From assembly GCA_015655215.1 (NCBI GenBank), contig JAATFL010000017.1, positions 1 to 64,000 on the forward strand: a DNA stretch of 64,000 nt. The letters are read 5' to 3'. A program made the translations under genes and the position numbers. Positions 28,929 through 39,700 of this stretch are shown here, in pieces. The notes beneath the pieces were generated by a model that ran no database searches, had not been told where the DNA came from, and was given only the letters and a program-made list of their open reading frames with translations. The first letter of the stretch is position 1; every line of letters begins with the position of its first letter. The DNA comes from Coriobacteriia bacterium (lineage in GTDB: Bacteria > Actinomycetota > Coriobacteriia > Coriobacteriales > RUG033).

Positions 28929-29612
28929 ATGTCCAATCGCGTCCAGATAGCCCCTTCGATACTTTCGGCCGATTTCGCGAACCTCGGCTCGGCGGCGCGA
29001 CTGGCAGCCGACGCTGGTGCCGATTGGGTTCACGTCGACGTGATGGATGGGCATTTCGTCCCCAACCTCACCATCGGCCCCGGTACGGTGCGTGCACTCA
29101 AGCGGCTCACGAGCGTCCCGCTTGACGTGCACCTCATGGTGGACAATCCCGCCGAGCAGGTCCCGTGGTACCTCGATGCAGGTGCCGACCTGATCACGTT
29201 CCACCTCGAGGCCTGCGTGCACGTCAACCGTCTCGTGCAGGTGATCCACGACGGCGGCCGCAAGGTGGGCATCGCCCTCAATCCCGCGACGCCGGTGGGT
29301 TTCCTGGACGACATCGTCACCGACCTCGACCTCATACTCCTCATGAGCGTGAACCCGGGCTTCGGGGGACAGCGATACCTACCGGGTGCCGCCAAGAGGG
29401 TGCAAGACGCGCTACGCATGTGCCGGGACCGACAGGTGTCACCGCTCATCGAGGTCGATGGGGGCATCACCGTCGACACGGCTCCGCTCGTGACCTCGCA
29501 AGGTGCCAACGTGTTGGTTGCCGGCTCGGCCATCTATGGTGCCGGCGATCCCTCTCGGGCGTTGCACGACATACGGGCGGCAGGGGAGAGGGGCCTTGAG
29601 GTGAAGGCGTAG
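28929..29612 (+). CDS. rpe: Ribulose-phosphate 3-epimerase
   Basis: IAPSILSADFANLGSAARL; VHVDVMDGHFVPNLTIGPGTV; LLMSVNPGFGGQRYLPGA; EVDGGITVDT. Confidence 0.95.
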   Translation: MSNRVQIAPSILSADFANLGSAARLAADAGADWVHVDVMDGHFVPNLTIGPGTVRALKRLTSVPLDVHLMVDNPAEQVPWYLDAGADLITFHLEACVHVNRLVQVIHDGGRKVGIALNPATPVGFLDDIVTDLDLILLMSVNPGFGGQRYLPGAAKRVQDALRMCRDRQVSPLIEVDGGITVDTAPLVTSQGANVLVAGSAIYGAGDPSRALHDIRAAGERGLEVKA

Positions 29613-29687
29613 CGGTTCCTCTCGGTATCCCCTTCTCGCACGTGATCGTCTGAACGCCATCGAACCGACGGAGGTCTTCTTCCCACC

Positions 29688-30908
29688 ATGCCAGTATCAT
29701 CCACCAAGCGGGTCTACCTCGATCACGCCGCCACGTCCCCACTCGACCCTCGCGTGCTCGCCGCCATGGAACCGGTGCTCGCCGGCACCTTTGGCAATGC
29801 GAATTCGCTGCACGAGGAGGGGAGGACGGCCTTTCGTGCACTAGAGGACGCCCGCGCGGCCACCGCGCGCGCCCTCGGCACCCGCGCAGCCAGCGAGATC
29901 GTCTTCACGAGCGGGGGCACCGAGAGCGACAACGCGGCACTCGAGGGAATCGTCGACCGGGCGCGCAACGAGCGTGCCGGCACGCACCTGCATGTGATCG
30001 TCTCCGCCATCGAGCATCACGCCGTCCTTGAGGCCGCCTCGCACCTTGCCGCACTCGGCAACGAGGTGACCTACCTCAAGCCACGCGAGGACGGGTTCAT
30101 CCATCCCGACGACCTCGAGTCGACGATGCGTGCCGATACGGTCCTCGTGAGCGTGATGGCAGCCAACAACGAGACGGGTTGCGTCCAGCCGATAGACGAG
30201 CTCGCCCGCATCGCGCATGCCCACGGAGCCCGTTTCCATGCGGATTGCGTGCAGATGCTGGGCAAGCTTCCCCTCGCGCTCGAGGCTTCCGGTGTGGACG
30301 CGGCTTCCTTCTCGGGCCATAAGGTCGGGGGCCCTAAGGGGGTCGGGGTACTCTACCTGCGACGGGGCACCCCGTTCGCCCCGTGGATGCGAGGTGGGGG
30401 GCAGGAGTCCGGGCGCAGGTCCGGCACTCAGAACGTCCCGGGCATCGTGGGCATGGCCTCCGCCACCACGTTCGCCTGCGACAGGGTGGTCGCCGAGGGG
30501 AAGCGCCTGACGACGCTGCGCGACAGGTTGCTCGCGGGTCTGCTCGCCGTCTCCCCCCGTGTCCATCCGGTGAGCGACCCGTCACAGACGGGGCCGCTCC
30601 TCTCGGATGGCACCTCGGCGGCCGGATGCGGCGTCGGTGGCGTCGGCGCCCACCTCCCCAACATCGCGACCATCGTGGTCGATGGGATGGAGAGCGAGAC
30701 GATGCTCCTACGCCTTGACATGGCGGGTATCGCCGCGTCGGGGGGAAGCGCCTGCTCGACGGGGTCCCTCGAGCCGAGCCACGTGCTGCTGGCGCAGGGC
30801 ATCGCACGGGAACTCGCTTACGGCGAGGTGCGGTTCTCCCTTGGTTCGACCACCACCGGAGAGGATGTCGACGACGTGCTCGCCGTGTTCCCCGCCATCA
30901 TCGGATAG
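29688..30908 (+). CDS. Cysteine desulfurase (NifS/IscS-type)
   Basis: VYLDHAATSPLDPRVLAAMEPV; VSVMAANNETGCVQPI; SFSGHKVGGPKGVGVLYLRRG; GSACSTGS. Confidence 0.92.
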   Translation: MPVSSTKRVYLDHAATSPLDPRVLAAMEPVLAGTFGNANSLHEEGRTAFRALEDARAATARALGTRAASEIVFTSGGTESDNAALEGIVDRARNERAGTHLHVIVSAIEHHAVLEAASHLAALGNEVTYLKPREDGFIHPDDLESTMRADTVLVSVMAANNETGCVQPIDELARIAHAHGARFHADCVQMLGKLPLALEASGVDAASFSGHKVGGPKGVGVLYLRRGTPFAPWMRGGGQESGRRSGTQNVPGIVGMASATTFACDRVVAEGKRLTTLRDRLLAGLLAVSPRVHPVSDPSQTGPLLSDGTSAAGCGVGGVGAHLPNIATIVVDGMESETMLLRLDMAGIAASGGSACSTGSLEPSHVLLAQGIARELAYGEVRFSLGSTTTGEDVDDVLAVFPAIIG

Positions 30909-30932
30909 GCTTGCGGGAGGAGGGAGATAGCC

Positions 30933-31751
30933 ATGGAGCTTGTAAACTGCCATTGCCATACCGTACGGTCAGGACACGGTCAGGGCACGGTCGCCGAGGT
31001 GGTCCAGGCTGCCAGCGACTCCGGTATCGCCACGTTGGCCCTCACGGAGAACCTGCCGGTCATCGCGGGTCTCGATCCCGACTTCGGCTTCTCCATGGAT
31101 CCCATGACGGTTGCGGCGTATCGGGAGGAGGTCGAGGAGGCGCGTGCCATGCATCCGGAGATGACCCTGCTTGCGGGTGGGGAACTCGATTGGCTCGGAT
31201 GGCTCCCCCAGAACCTCGAGCACGGTCACGAGGTCGCGGCAGGATATGAGTACGTCCTCGGGTCCGTGCACTTCATCGACGGCTGGGAGTTCGACGCTCC
31301 TTGCCATCGTCAGGATTGGGACGAGCCCGGTAGGGCCGACTGGGCCTGGGGTCGATACCTGCAGATATGGACCGAGATGGCCTGCTCGGACCTGCCGATA
31401 ACCACCCTGGCCCATCCCGACCTCGTCAAGAAGTTTGGCGTTTACCCGAGCTATGACCTTGGCGATTGGAACGCCGAGATGGCTCGCGTCGCAGCGCGTA
31501 GTGGACGGATGGTCGAAGTGAACACCTCGGGCATGCGCAACCCGGCACGGGAGTGCTACCCGTCCCTGCCGCTCCTCACCGCCTTTCACGCTGCCGGCGT
31601 CGATTGCACGGTGGGTACCGACGCCCACAGCCCCGACCTGATCGCGTCGGGTCTCGAGAGAGCCTACGCGATCATGCGTCTGGCGGGCTACACCCACCTC
31701 ACCGTGCCCACACGCGCCGGCGATCGGCGCAATATCCCCCTAGGTGATTGA
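30933..31751 (+). CDS. PHP-domain phosphoesterase (histidinol-phosphatase-like)
   Basis: MELVNCHCHTVRSGHGQGTVAEVVQAASDSGIATLALTENLP; PITTLAHPDLV; GTDAHSPDLI. Confidence 0.85.
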   Translation: MELVNCHCHTVRSGHGQGTVAEVVQAASDSGIATLALTENLPVIAGLDPDFGFSMDPMTVAAYREEVEEARAMHPEMTLLAGGELDWLGWLPQNLEHGHEVAAGYEYVLGSVHFIDGWEFDAPCHRQDWDEPGRADWAWGRYLQIWTEMACSDLPITTLAHPDLVKKFGVYPSYDLGDWNAEMARVAARSGRMVEVNTSGMRNPARECYPSLPLLTAFHAAGVDCTVGTDAHSPDLIASGLERAYAIMRLAGYTHLTVPTRAGDRRNIPLGD

Positions 31752-31765
31752 GGAGGCGTCAACCG

Positions 31766-32692
31766 ATGAGTGACACGGACGGCTCGGACGCGGCGAGCAT
31801 GCGAGAGGGGCGCGGTCCCCATCTGGGCACGGGGTTCACGGTCGGGGAGCTCGAGTCGGCCCTCTTCATCCGCTTCCCCGCCGACACCGCCGAGGATTGG
31901 GACGTGTGCGGTCTCAGCGTCGGCGACCGTGCGGCTCCTGTGCACCGCATCGCCCTGGCGCTCGACTCCGATTTCGACGCCGTGCATGCGGCGGCCGAGG
32001 TGGGGTGCGATGTGCTGGTCACCCACCATCCCGTCTACCTCGACCCGCCTCTTCGCATCGGCCCTCCTTCCCCCGCGATGGGGGATGCCGCCGCCGCCAC
32101 CTTCGAGGCTGCCCGGCGCGGGATAGCGCTTCTCGCCTACCACACCTGCCTCGACAGGGCGCTGTGCGCCCAGAGAATGCTGCCCCGGCGCCTCTCGCTC
32201 CACTACCTCCATCCCCTCGAGGGGTGGGCGAGGATGATCTCCGCCGCCGCGCACCCATCCGATGCGGTGGGAACGCACGGCGTTTTCCATCCCGATTCCG
32301 TGCTTCCCGCGTATGGGGCGGTGTGCTCGACGGGCGGCGACCCGATGGCGCTCGGTGACCTCGTCGCCCGATGCACCGCGAACCTCGGTGGTCGCGCTCC
32401 CCGCGTATGGGGCGACCCCTCACGGTTGGTCCACACGGTGGCGACGTGTACGGGGTCAGTCGGCTCGCTTGCCGATGATGCCCTTGCTGGTGGGGTTGAC
32501 GTCCTGATCGCCGGGGAAGTGCGGTATCATGCCGCGGTGGATGCGGCGGGACGTGGACTTGCTCTCATCGAGCTCGGCCACGACGTTTCGGAGTTGCCGC
32601 TCCTTGATTCCCTGAGGCACGCGCTCCTCGCATGCGGTTGTCCGCCGGATCGCATCGTAAACCTCGAGCGTCCCGCCCATTGGCATCTATGA
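31766..32692 (+). CDS. Nif3-like dinuclear metal center hexameric protein
   Basis: EDWDVCGLSVGD; CDVLVTHHPVYLDPP; LIAGEVRYHAAVDAAGRGLALIELGHDVSE. Confidence 0.9.
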   Translation: MSDTDGSDAASMREGRGPHLGTGFTVGELESALFIRFPADTAEDWDVCGLSVGDRAAPVHRIALALDSDFDAVHAAAEVGCDVLVTHHPVYLDPPLRIGPPSPAMGDAAAATFEAARRGIALLAYHTCLDRALCAQRMLPRRLSLHYLHPLEGWARMISAAAHPSDAVGTHGVFHPDSVLPAYGAVCSTGGDPMALGDLVARCTANLGGRAPRVWGDPSRLVHTVATCTGSVGSLADDALAGGVDVLIAGEVRYHAAVDAAGRGLALIELGHDVSELPLLDSLRHALLACGCPPDRIVNLERPAHWHL

Positions 32693-32733
32693 AAACCGAA
32701 TCGCTCGTACCGACATCCGTCGTAGGGAGTCTT

Positions 32734-33444
32734 ATGAATGAATCTCAGGCGTTGCTGCAGCTGCAGGAAGCAGACATCGCGATACTCCGGGTGAAGAAGC
32801 GCCTTGACTCGCTGCCCATCAAGGCCGCCCTCATCAAGGAGCGCACCAAGCGCAACGAGATCGAGGTGAAGGCATCTCAGATCGAAGTCCTACGTGCGCA
32901 GGGCGAGGAGCAGGCGGAGAAGTTCCAGGACGAGGATGCGGAACTGGCGGATAAGATCGCCCAATGCCAGAAGTCGATCGATGACACGAAGGACTTCCGC
33001 GTCATCACCTCGGTGACCCGGGACATGGAGGGCCACATCAAGCGGCGCGAGAAGATCGAGTTCGATATGGGGCTGCTCGCCGATCGCCTCGGGAAGATCG
33101 AGGACCTCGCCGCCCAGGCCGCCAAGAAGACCAAGCAGTGCAACGACCGTGACGCCGAGCTTATCGCCGAATACCGCAAGGCGGGGATCGCCGGTCAGGC
33201 GGAGATCGACGCGGCGCTTGGCCGCCGCGAGGAGGCCGCCGCGCTCATCAGCAGGGAGCATCTCGACTCCTACGACAGGATCCGCAAGGTCAAGGGGGGG
33301 ATCGGAGCCACCAAGCTCGAGGGGAACTGCTGCTCGGTGTGTCGCATCGAGTACCACGACAGCCAGCTCTCGCAACTGCAGACCGGTCCGGATATCTCCA
33401 CCTGTCCCATCTGCCACCGTCTCATCGTCGTGCGAGGTGCGTAG
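32734..33444 (+). CDS. Coiled-coil protein with C-terminal C4 zinc ribbon
   Basis: Long N-terminal coiled coil; GNCCSVCRIEYHDSQLSQLQTGPDISTCPICHRLIV. Confidence 0.85.
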   Translation: MNESQALLQLQEADIAILRVKKRLDSLPIKAALIKERTKRNEIEVKASQIEVLRAQGEEQAEKFQDEDAELADKIAQCQKSIDDTKDFRVITSVTRDMEGHIKRREKIEFDMGLLADRLGKIEDLAAQAAKKTKQCNDRDAELIAEYRKAGIAGQAEIDAALGRREEAAALISREHLDSYDRIRKVKGGIGATKLEGNCCSVCRIEYHDSQLSQLQTGPDISTCPICHRLIVVRGA

Positions 33445-33445
33445 C

Positions 33446-34459
33446 ATGGCCTCGGCTTCGGGAACCCATGGGGATACCCATGATGTTCGCGTGAGGGCCA
33501 TCCTCCAGACCGATGGCGGCAGCCGGGGGAACCCGGGCCTTGCCGGCTGCGGTTTCGAGTTGCGGGTCTTGGGCGCCGGCGATCTCAAGGGTGCCCAGGT
33601 CCTTGGGGGTGGCTGGTCCATCCCGCGCGCGACCAACAACGTCGCCGAGTACTCCGCTCTCATCTGGGGGCTTGAGAACGCCTTGCGCTGGGGCGTTGAC
33701 GAGCTTGAGGTGCGCGCCGACAGCCAGCTCATGATCATGCAGATGATCGGTCGCTACAAGGTCAAGAACGCGGAACTTGTCGTATTGCACGAGCGCGCCC
33801 TCGCCATTACCGCTCGGTTCCCATATCCCGTGCATTTCACCCACGTCCGTCGAGAGTATAATAAGGAAGCCGACAGGCTCGCCAACGCGGCGATGGACGC
33901 GATGGGTCCCGCGGGGACCTTTCTCATCGGGTTCGACGGTTCTGAGGCGCCTTCCTCGGCTTTGCCAGAGGTCACCTTCGCCCCCGGTCCCGTCTCCGTC
34001 GAGATGCCCCCCTCTCGCGCATCCGATGCGTGCGGAACCCAGTTGGAGCTTCCCCATATCCAAGAACCCGAGGAGGTCTTTGACATGTACGAACTCACGG
34101 TTAAGGACCATTTTGACGCGGCGCACGCTCTCACAGGCCACAGCGGCCAGTGCGCGGATCTCCATGGGCATACGTGGGACGTCGGGGTGACGGTCGAGGG
34201 GACGCAGCTTGACGACATCGGCATCCTCTATGACTTCGAGGCCCTCAAGGCCGACCTCAAAGACGTGCTCGCACTCTTCGATCACACGTACCTCAACGAT
34301 ACGCCCCCGTTTGCCTCCATGAACTCGACCGCGGAGAACATGGCACGCGTGATATGGGACGAGATGGAGCGTCGCCTCGCCGCCAAGGTCGAGAAGGTGC
34401 ATTTGAGCGAGGTCGACATCTGGGAGTCGCCCATCGCAAAGCTGGCATATCGGCGATAG
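33446..34459 (+). CDS. Ribonuclease HI - 6-carboxytetrahydropterin synthase (QueD) fusion protein
   Basis: N-terminal RNase HI: ILQTDGGSRGNPGLAGCGFEL, RATNNVAEYSALIWGLENAL, ELEVRADSQLMIMQMIGRYKVKNAEL, HVRREYNKEADRLANAAMD; C-terminal QueD: DHFDAAHALTGHSGQCADLHGHTWDVGVTVEG, DFEALKADLKDVLALFDHTYLND, STAENMARVIW; one uninterrupted frame. Confidence 0.88.
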   Translation: MASASGTHGDTHDVRVRAILQTDGGSRGNPGLAGCGFELRVLGAGDLKGAQVLGGGWSIPRATNNVAEYSALIWGLENALRWGVDELEVRADSQLMIMQMIGRYKVKNAELVVLHERALAITARFPYPVHFTHVRREYNKEADRLANAAMDAMGPAGTFLIGFDGSEAPSSALPEVTFAPGPVSVEMPPSRASDACGTQLELPHIQEPEEVFDMYELTVKDHFDAAHALTGHSGQCADLHGHTWDVGVTVEGTQLDDIGILYDFEALKADLKDVLALFDHTYLNDTPPFASMNSTAENMARVIWDEMERRLAAKVEKVHLSEVDIWESPIAKLAYRR

Positions 34460-34476
34460 TTCGCGCGAGGAGCGCC

Positions 34477-35820
34477 ATGGACATCAGAAGAGAGTTTCCC
34501 GAGGAACTGGAGAGCGTCGACGTTGGGGACGATGTCGGCACCGTCGACGGGGCGCATGCCATGGATGGCCAACCCACCATCCTTCTCGGAGTGACCGGCG
34601 GTATCGCCGCCTACAAGGCGTGCGAGGTCTTGCGCGGCCTGCAAAAGGCGGGGATGCACGTCAAGGTGGTCATGACGGAGCATGCCCGGGAGTTCGTTGG
34701 TCCCACCACCTTCAAGGCGCTCACCCATGAGCCGGTCGCGACGGACCTCTTCGACGAGCCGGGCGATCCGATCCACCACATCTCGCTTGCAGCCGAGGCG
34801 GACCTCTTCCTCATCTGCCCCGCCACCGCCAACGTCATGGCCAAGATCGCCAAGGGCGTTGCCGACGACCTGCTCACCACGACGGCGCTCGCCACGGAGG
34901 CCCCCCTCGTCGTCGCTCCGGCCATGAACGTGCACATGTGGGACGACGAGCGCACCAGGGAGAGCGTCGCGCTCCTCGAGGCGCAGGGCGTTCGCATCAT
35001 CGAGCCTACCGAGGGGCATCTCGCCTGCGGGTACGATGGTGAGGGTAAGCTCGCTCCCGTGGAGCAGATCGTCGCCGAGACGCTCGAGGAACTCGCCCTC
35101 CACGCGCATGACATGGAAGGGTGCGAGGTGCTCGTCACCGCCGGCCCCACCTATGAGCCCATCGACCCCGTGCGCTTCGTCGGCAACCGCTCAAGCGGCC
35201 GGACCGGGTACGCCATCGCAGCCGAGGCCGCTCGCCGCGGCGCCCACGTCACGCTGGTGACCGGCCCCGCCGATCTACCCGTTCCGTTCGGCGTCGACGC
35301 GGTGCGAGTGCAGACGGCCGAGGAGATGCTCGCCGCCGCGCGTGAGGTCTTCGACATGTGCGACGCCGCGATCTTCTCGGCGGCGGTGGCCGACTACCGT
35401 CCTGCGGTCTATGCCGAGAAGAAGATCAAGAAGGACCCTGCGCGCCCCACCGAGGGTCTCACCCTGACGCTTGTGCGCAACCCCGACATCATCGCGACCC
35501 TCGCTGCCGGCAAGGCCATGCGGGACCATGACGTCACCTCGCGTACCTCGCCCGTCTACGTCGTGGGGTTTGCGGCGGAGACGGGCGATCCGGTGGTCGC
35601 CGCCCGGGAGAAGCTCGCCAGCAAGCACGCCGATCTCATCGTCGCCAACGACGTCTCCCATCCCGACTTGGGATTCGGCACCGCGGACAACCGCGTCTGG
35701 CTTCTCGACGCCCAGGCGTCGACGGAGCTGCCCGTCCTTTCGAAGCGTCAGATCGCGCAGCGGATCATCGATCGCGTCTCGGGTGCGCTGGTTGCGGCCA
35801 ATGCCGGGAAGGATGCCTGA
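34477..35820 (+). CDS. coaBC: Bifunctional phosphopantothenoylcysteine decarboxylase / phosphopantothenate-cysteine ligase
   Basis: ILLGVTGGIAAYKACEVLRGLQKAGMHVKVVMTEHA; VAPAMNVHMWDD; VTAGPTYEPIDPVRFVGNRSSGRTGYAIA. Confidence 0.95.
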   Translation: MDIRREFPEELESVDVGDDVGTVDGAHAMDGQPTILLGVTGGIAAYKACEVLRGLQKAGMHVKVVMTEHAREFVGPTTFKALTHEPVATDLFDEPGDPIHHISLAAEADLFLICPATANVMAKIAKGVADDLLTTTALATEAPLVVAPAMNVHMWDDERTRESVALLEAQGVRIIEPTEGHLACGYDGEGKLAPVEQIVAETLEELALHAHDMEGCEVLVTAGPTYEPIDPVRFVGNRSSGRTGYAIAAEAARRGAHVTLVTGPADLPVPFGVDAVRVQTAEEMLAAAREVFDMCDAAIFSAAVADYRPAVYAEKKIKKDPARPTEGLTLTLVRNPDIIATLAAGKAMRDHDVTSRTSPVYVVGFAAETGDPVVAAREKLASKHADLIVANDVSHPDLGFGTADNRVWLLDAQASTELPVLSKRQIAQRIIDRVSGALVAANAGKDA

Positions 35821-36610
35821 TGGCATGCCCAGATCATCGGATCAGCCTGATGGGGCTTTGACGGGCGACACCCCCAAAGACGGTTTCCTACCGGACGACC
35901 ATCGTGGGGGCGTATCCCGACGCGCATTGGCCACGGAGGCCGATTGCGCGCGATACCTGCCGTTCTGGGAGTCGCTTTCCCCCTCGCAGCAGGCACGGAC
36001 CATCCAAGGGGTAAGCGTGCGCACGACGCCAGCCGGGACCCTCTTCGGCGCGGGGACCGAGCACGATTGCCTCGGGTTCATCTCCGTCATGAGCGGAAGG
36101 TTGAGGGTCTATACCATCTCCTCCGATGCGCGCGAGCTCACGTTGTTTCGCCTGTCGGACGGGGACCACTGCCTCATCTCGGCATCGTGTGCCATGGGAG
36201 AGGTCGTTTTCTCCACGAGCCTTTCCGCCGAGGTCGATACCACGTACCTCCTCGTCCCCTCGGACGACATGCACGACCTCATCCAACGGGCACCGGGTGT
36301 GGCGGTGTACGCCAACACCCTGATGGCCCAACGTCTCTCCCAGGTGATGTGGCTCATCAACCAGCTCCTCTCCGACAAGCTCGACGTGCGCATCGCCATG
36401 CTCCTCCTCGAGGAGTCACGTCTTTCGGGATGTCGGCGGATCCGCATCACGCACGAGCAGATCGCGCACCATCTCGGCAGCGCGAGAGAGGTCATCACCC
36501 GCGTCCTCAGGTACCTTGCCGACGAGGGCTACGTCTCCCTCTCGCGGGGCATGGTCACGATAGAGGATGCATCCGCCCTCGGACGACTCGCCGCCACTTC
36601 GCAGCGATAG
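35813..36610 (+). CDS. Crp/Fnr-family transcriptional regulator
   Basis: cNMP-like beta domain LGFISVMSGRLRVYTISSDARELTLFRLSDGDHCLIS; HTH RITHEQIAHHLGSAREVITRVLRYLADEGYV. Confidence 0.9.
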   Translation: MPDGMPRSSDQPDGALTGDTPKDGFLPDDHRGGVSRRALATEADCARYLPFWESLSPSQQARTIQGVSVRTTPAGTLFGAGTEHDCLGFISVMSGRLRVYTISSDARELTLFRLSDGDHCLISASCAMGEVVFSTSLSAEVDTTYLLVPSDDMHDLIQRAPGVAVYANTLMAQRLSQVMWLINQLLSDKLDVRIAMLLLEESRLSGCRRIRITHEQIAHHLGSAREVITRVLRYLADEGYVSLSRGMVTIEDASALGRLAATSQR

Positions 36611-36766
36611 CCATAGCGGCTCCATCGTCCTATTCCGCGAACGGCGCCTCTGTATGTGACCACGTCACCGACAACCGCCCATGATGTCCTTATCCTTCAT
36701 CGTAGATGGTCAATCGCGTGAGGGCCTACCGGTTTTTGACCCCCACGGTCGTTGAGAGGACAAGGG

Positions 36767-39700
36767 ATGACCAAGGTATCCGAGCGTTTCGCGCGTGATG
36801 TTGCCGCCATCGTCGGGGATGACCATATCCGCACCGACCGAGTCGAACGCAAAATGTACTCGTTCGACATCGGCGAGATGCCCCCTATGGTGAGACCGCT
36901 TGTTCCGGCTGGCCTTGCGGGTGCCGTGACACGGCCCGAGGACGAGGGCCAACTTGCGCGCGTTCTCCAGCTCGCCACGCACGAGGGCGTGCCCGTCGTT
37001 CCCCGTGCATGGGCCACGAGCGGGTACGGCGGCGTTCTCCCCCAGGAGGGGTCGCTGATCATCGACCTGTCTGGTTGGGATGCCATCGTCGCCGTGGACC
37101 CCGTCGGCCTCACCGTCACCACGCAGCCCAGCGCCATCTGGGAGGAGGTCGACCGTCGCATCGTCCACCAGGGCCTCGAGTTGCGTCTGCACCCCTCCAG
37201 CTATCCGTCCTCGTCCGTTGCGGGATGGCTTGCGCAGGGCGGTAGTGGGTACGGGTCGTATGAGTATGGCGAGTTCGTCGATAGCGTCGTCTCCGCCCGC
37301 GTGATGCAGGCCGACGGGCTCATCCGTGAATTCGAGGGCGACGACCTACGCACCTACGTCGCAGGCGCAGAGGGGACCACGGGCATCATCACCCAGGTCA
37401 CGTTCAAGGTTCGCCGTCTCGAGGCGCAGAGCATCGTCCTCATCGCATTCCCCAGCGCCCAGTCACTTGTCGACACCATGGTCGAGGCGTCGGCCGCCAA
37501 GCTTCCGCTCTGGTCGGTCACCTACATCAATCCCACGGCTGCCAGCTTGAAGCGAAGGCTTCCCAGCCGCTCGCACCACCCCTACGAGGAGGGGCTCCTC
37601 TCGGAGGGGAAGCTCCCGGAGGCCTATCTGCTCACCGTCGCCTACCCCACGTCGCGTGCCGGTGAGATAGAGGAACGGTTCATGCGCTTCGCAACGTCGC
37701 ACGGTGGCACACGCCTCTCGCGCGAAGCGGCCGAGCACGAGTGGTCCGAGCGCACCGCCCCTATGCGCCTCAAGCGCATAGGGCCCTCCATCATCCCCAC
37801 CGAGGTCGTCGTCCCGCTCGTCCAGATGGCAGCGGTGCTCGATGATATCGACGCCACGATCACACAGGACTTCGTGCTCGAGGGCATGGTGGCGAAGGGT
37901 GACGACGTCGTGCTCCTGGGTTACTTCCCGCACGACGTGCGCTCATTCGCGTTCAACGTCGCCTTCGCACTCTCGCTCGCCGTCATCAAGATCGCCCGCA
38001 AGCATGGCGGTGCGGGCTACTCCACCGGTCTGTACTTTCGCAACGAGGCCATCTCGGTGCTGGGGAGAGAGAGGATCGAGGCGCTGCGCGCCTTCAAGCG
38101 CACAGTGGATCCCGCCGGCATCCTCAACCCAGGCAAGGTGTTCGACCATGGTCACGGCGGTGCGGGCAGCGCAGGCCCGGGACACGGTGGGAGAGCTCTC
38201 GATCGGCTCATGGGAGCCGCCTCGAAGATGATGGTGCTGATGCTTCCCATGGCCAATCGCGCAACACCTCCGCCGACCCTCGGCGACATGTCCAAAGATA
38301 TCAACGGGATTCCGGGTGACGCCGCCTACATGGCCACGGCCTGTGCTCGCTGCGGCTATTGCGTGCATACCTGCGAGCAGTACTCCGGCCGTGGTTGGGA
38401 AAGTCAGAGCCCCCGCGGCAAGTACGCGTATCTGCGCGAGGTCGTCGCTGGCCGCGAGAGGTGGGACCGCACGGCGGTGGACCGGACGCTGCTGTGCACC
38501 ACCTGCGAGGTTTGCGACGACCGCTGCCAGCTGGGTCTTCCCGTCGAGCATGATTGGATGGAGCTGCGCGGCAAACTCGTGGGGGAGCAGAAGATGGGCA
38601 CCTTCCCACCGTTCGAGATGATGGGCGCGGCGTTGCGCGGCGAGGGTGACATATGGGCGGGTAAGCGCGAGCATCGTGCCGACTGGCTGCCCGAGGACGT
38701 CGCCGCGAAGCTCCCCGAGCGGGCGAAGGTGCTCTACTTCGCGGGCTGCACCGCGAGCTACGTCGAGAACGACATCGCCGAGTCCACCCTTCGCCTCCTA
38801 CAGGATTCCGGTGTGGACGTGACCTATATGGGCACGAAGGAGAGTTGCTGCGGTATCCCCATGAAGATGGCGGGCCGCTGGGACATCTTCGAGGAGATCT
38901 ACGAGAAGAACGTCGCCGCCGCCCGGGAGACGGGGGCCACGACGATCGTCACCTCCTGCCCGGCCTGCGCGCTCGTGTGGAAGGAGCTCTATGCCGAGTT
39001 GGCCGCCAAGCGCGGCGAGCCGTACGAATTCAAGGTCAAGCACTACTCCGAGTTTATCGCTCCGGCCATCAAGGATGGTACGCTCAAGCTCGACAACGAC
39101 GTGTTCGCGGGCCGTACCTTCACGTTCCACGACTCCTGCCATGCCGGCCGTGCACAAGGTATCTACGAGCCGCCGCGCGAGATGCTCGAGGCCATCCCCG
39201 GCATCAACTACGTGGAAATGGAGCACAACCGCGAGGAAGGTATCTGCTGCGGCTCCGTGCTCACGCTCATCGGTGAGCCATCCGTCGCCCCCATCCTGGG
39301 CGAGCGGCGCCTCGACGAGGCCGTCGACGTGGGTGCCGATACCGTGGTCGCGCTGTGTCCCTGCTGCCAGGTGCAGCTGCGCGCATCCGCCGAGAAGGCG
39401 GGCATGGACCTCGAGATCGACGACCTGGCGCGCGTGGTCGCGACGGCTGCCGGCTATGAGATCCCGACGTCGAAGCATGAGACCATGTACCAATGGGGAG
39501 TGTTCGAAAAGTTCATCGACCTGATGCAGCCGCAGGACATGGCCGTGTTCATGGGCCGCATCTTCCCGCAGATGGTGGATGCCATGGGTGGTATGGGAAC
39601 CATGATGCGCGGTATGGCCAAGATGCCTGGCGGCCCTGCGATGATGGCGAAGATGATGCCGGTGATGTTCCCCCAGATGGCCCCTAGTATCCTTGGTAAG

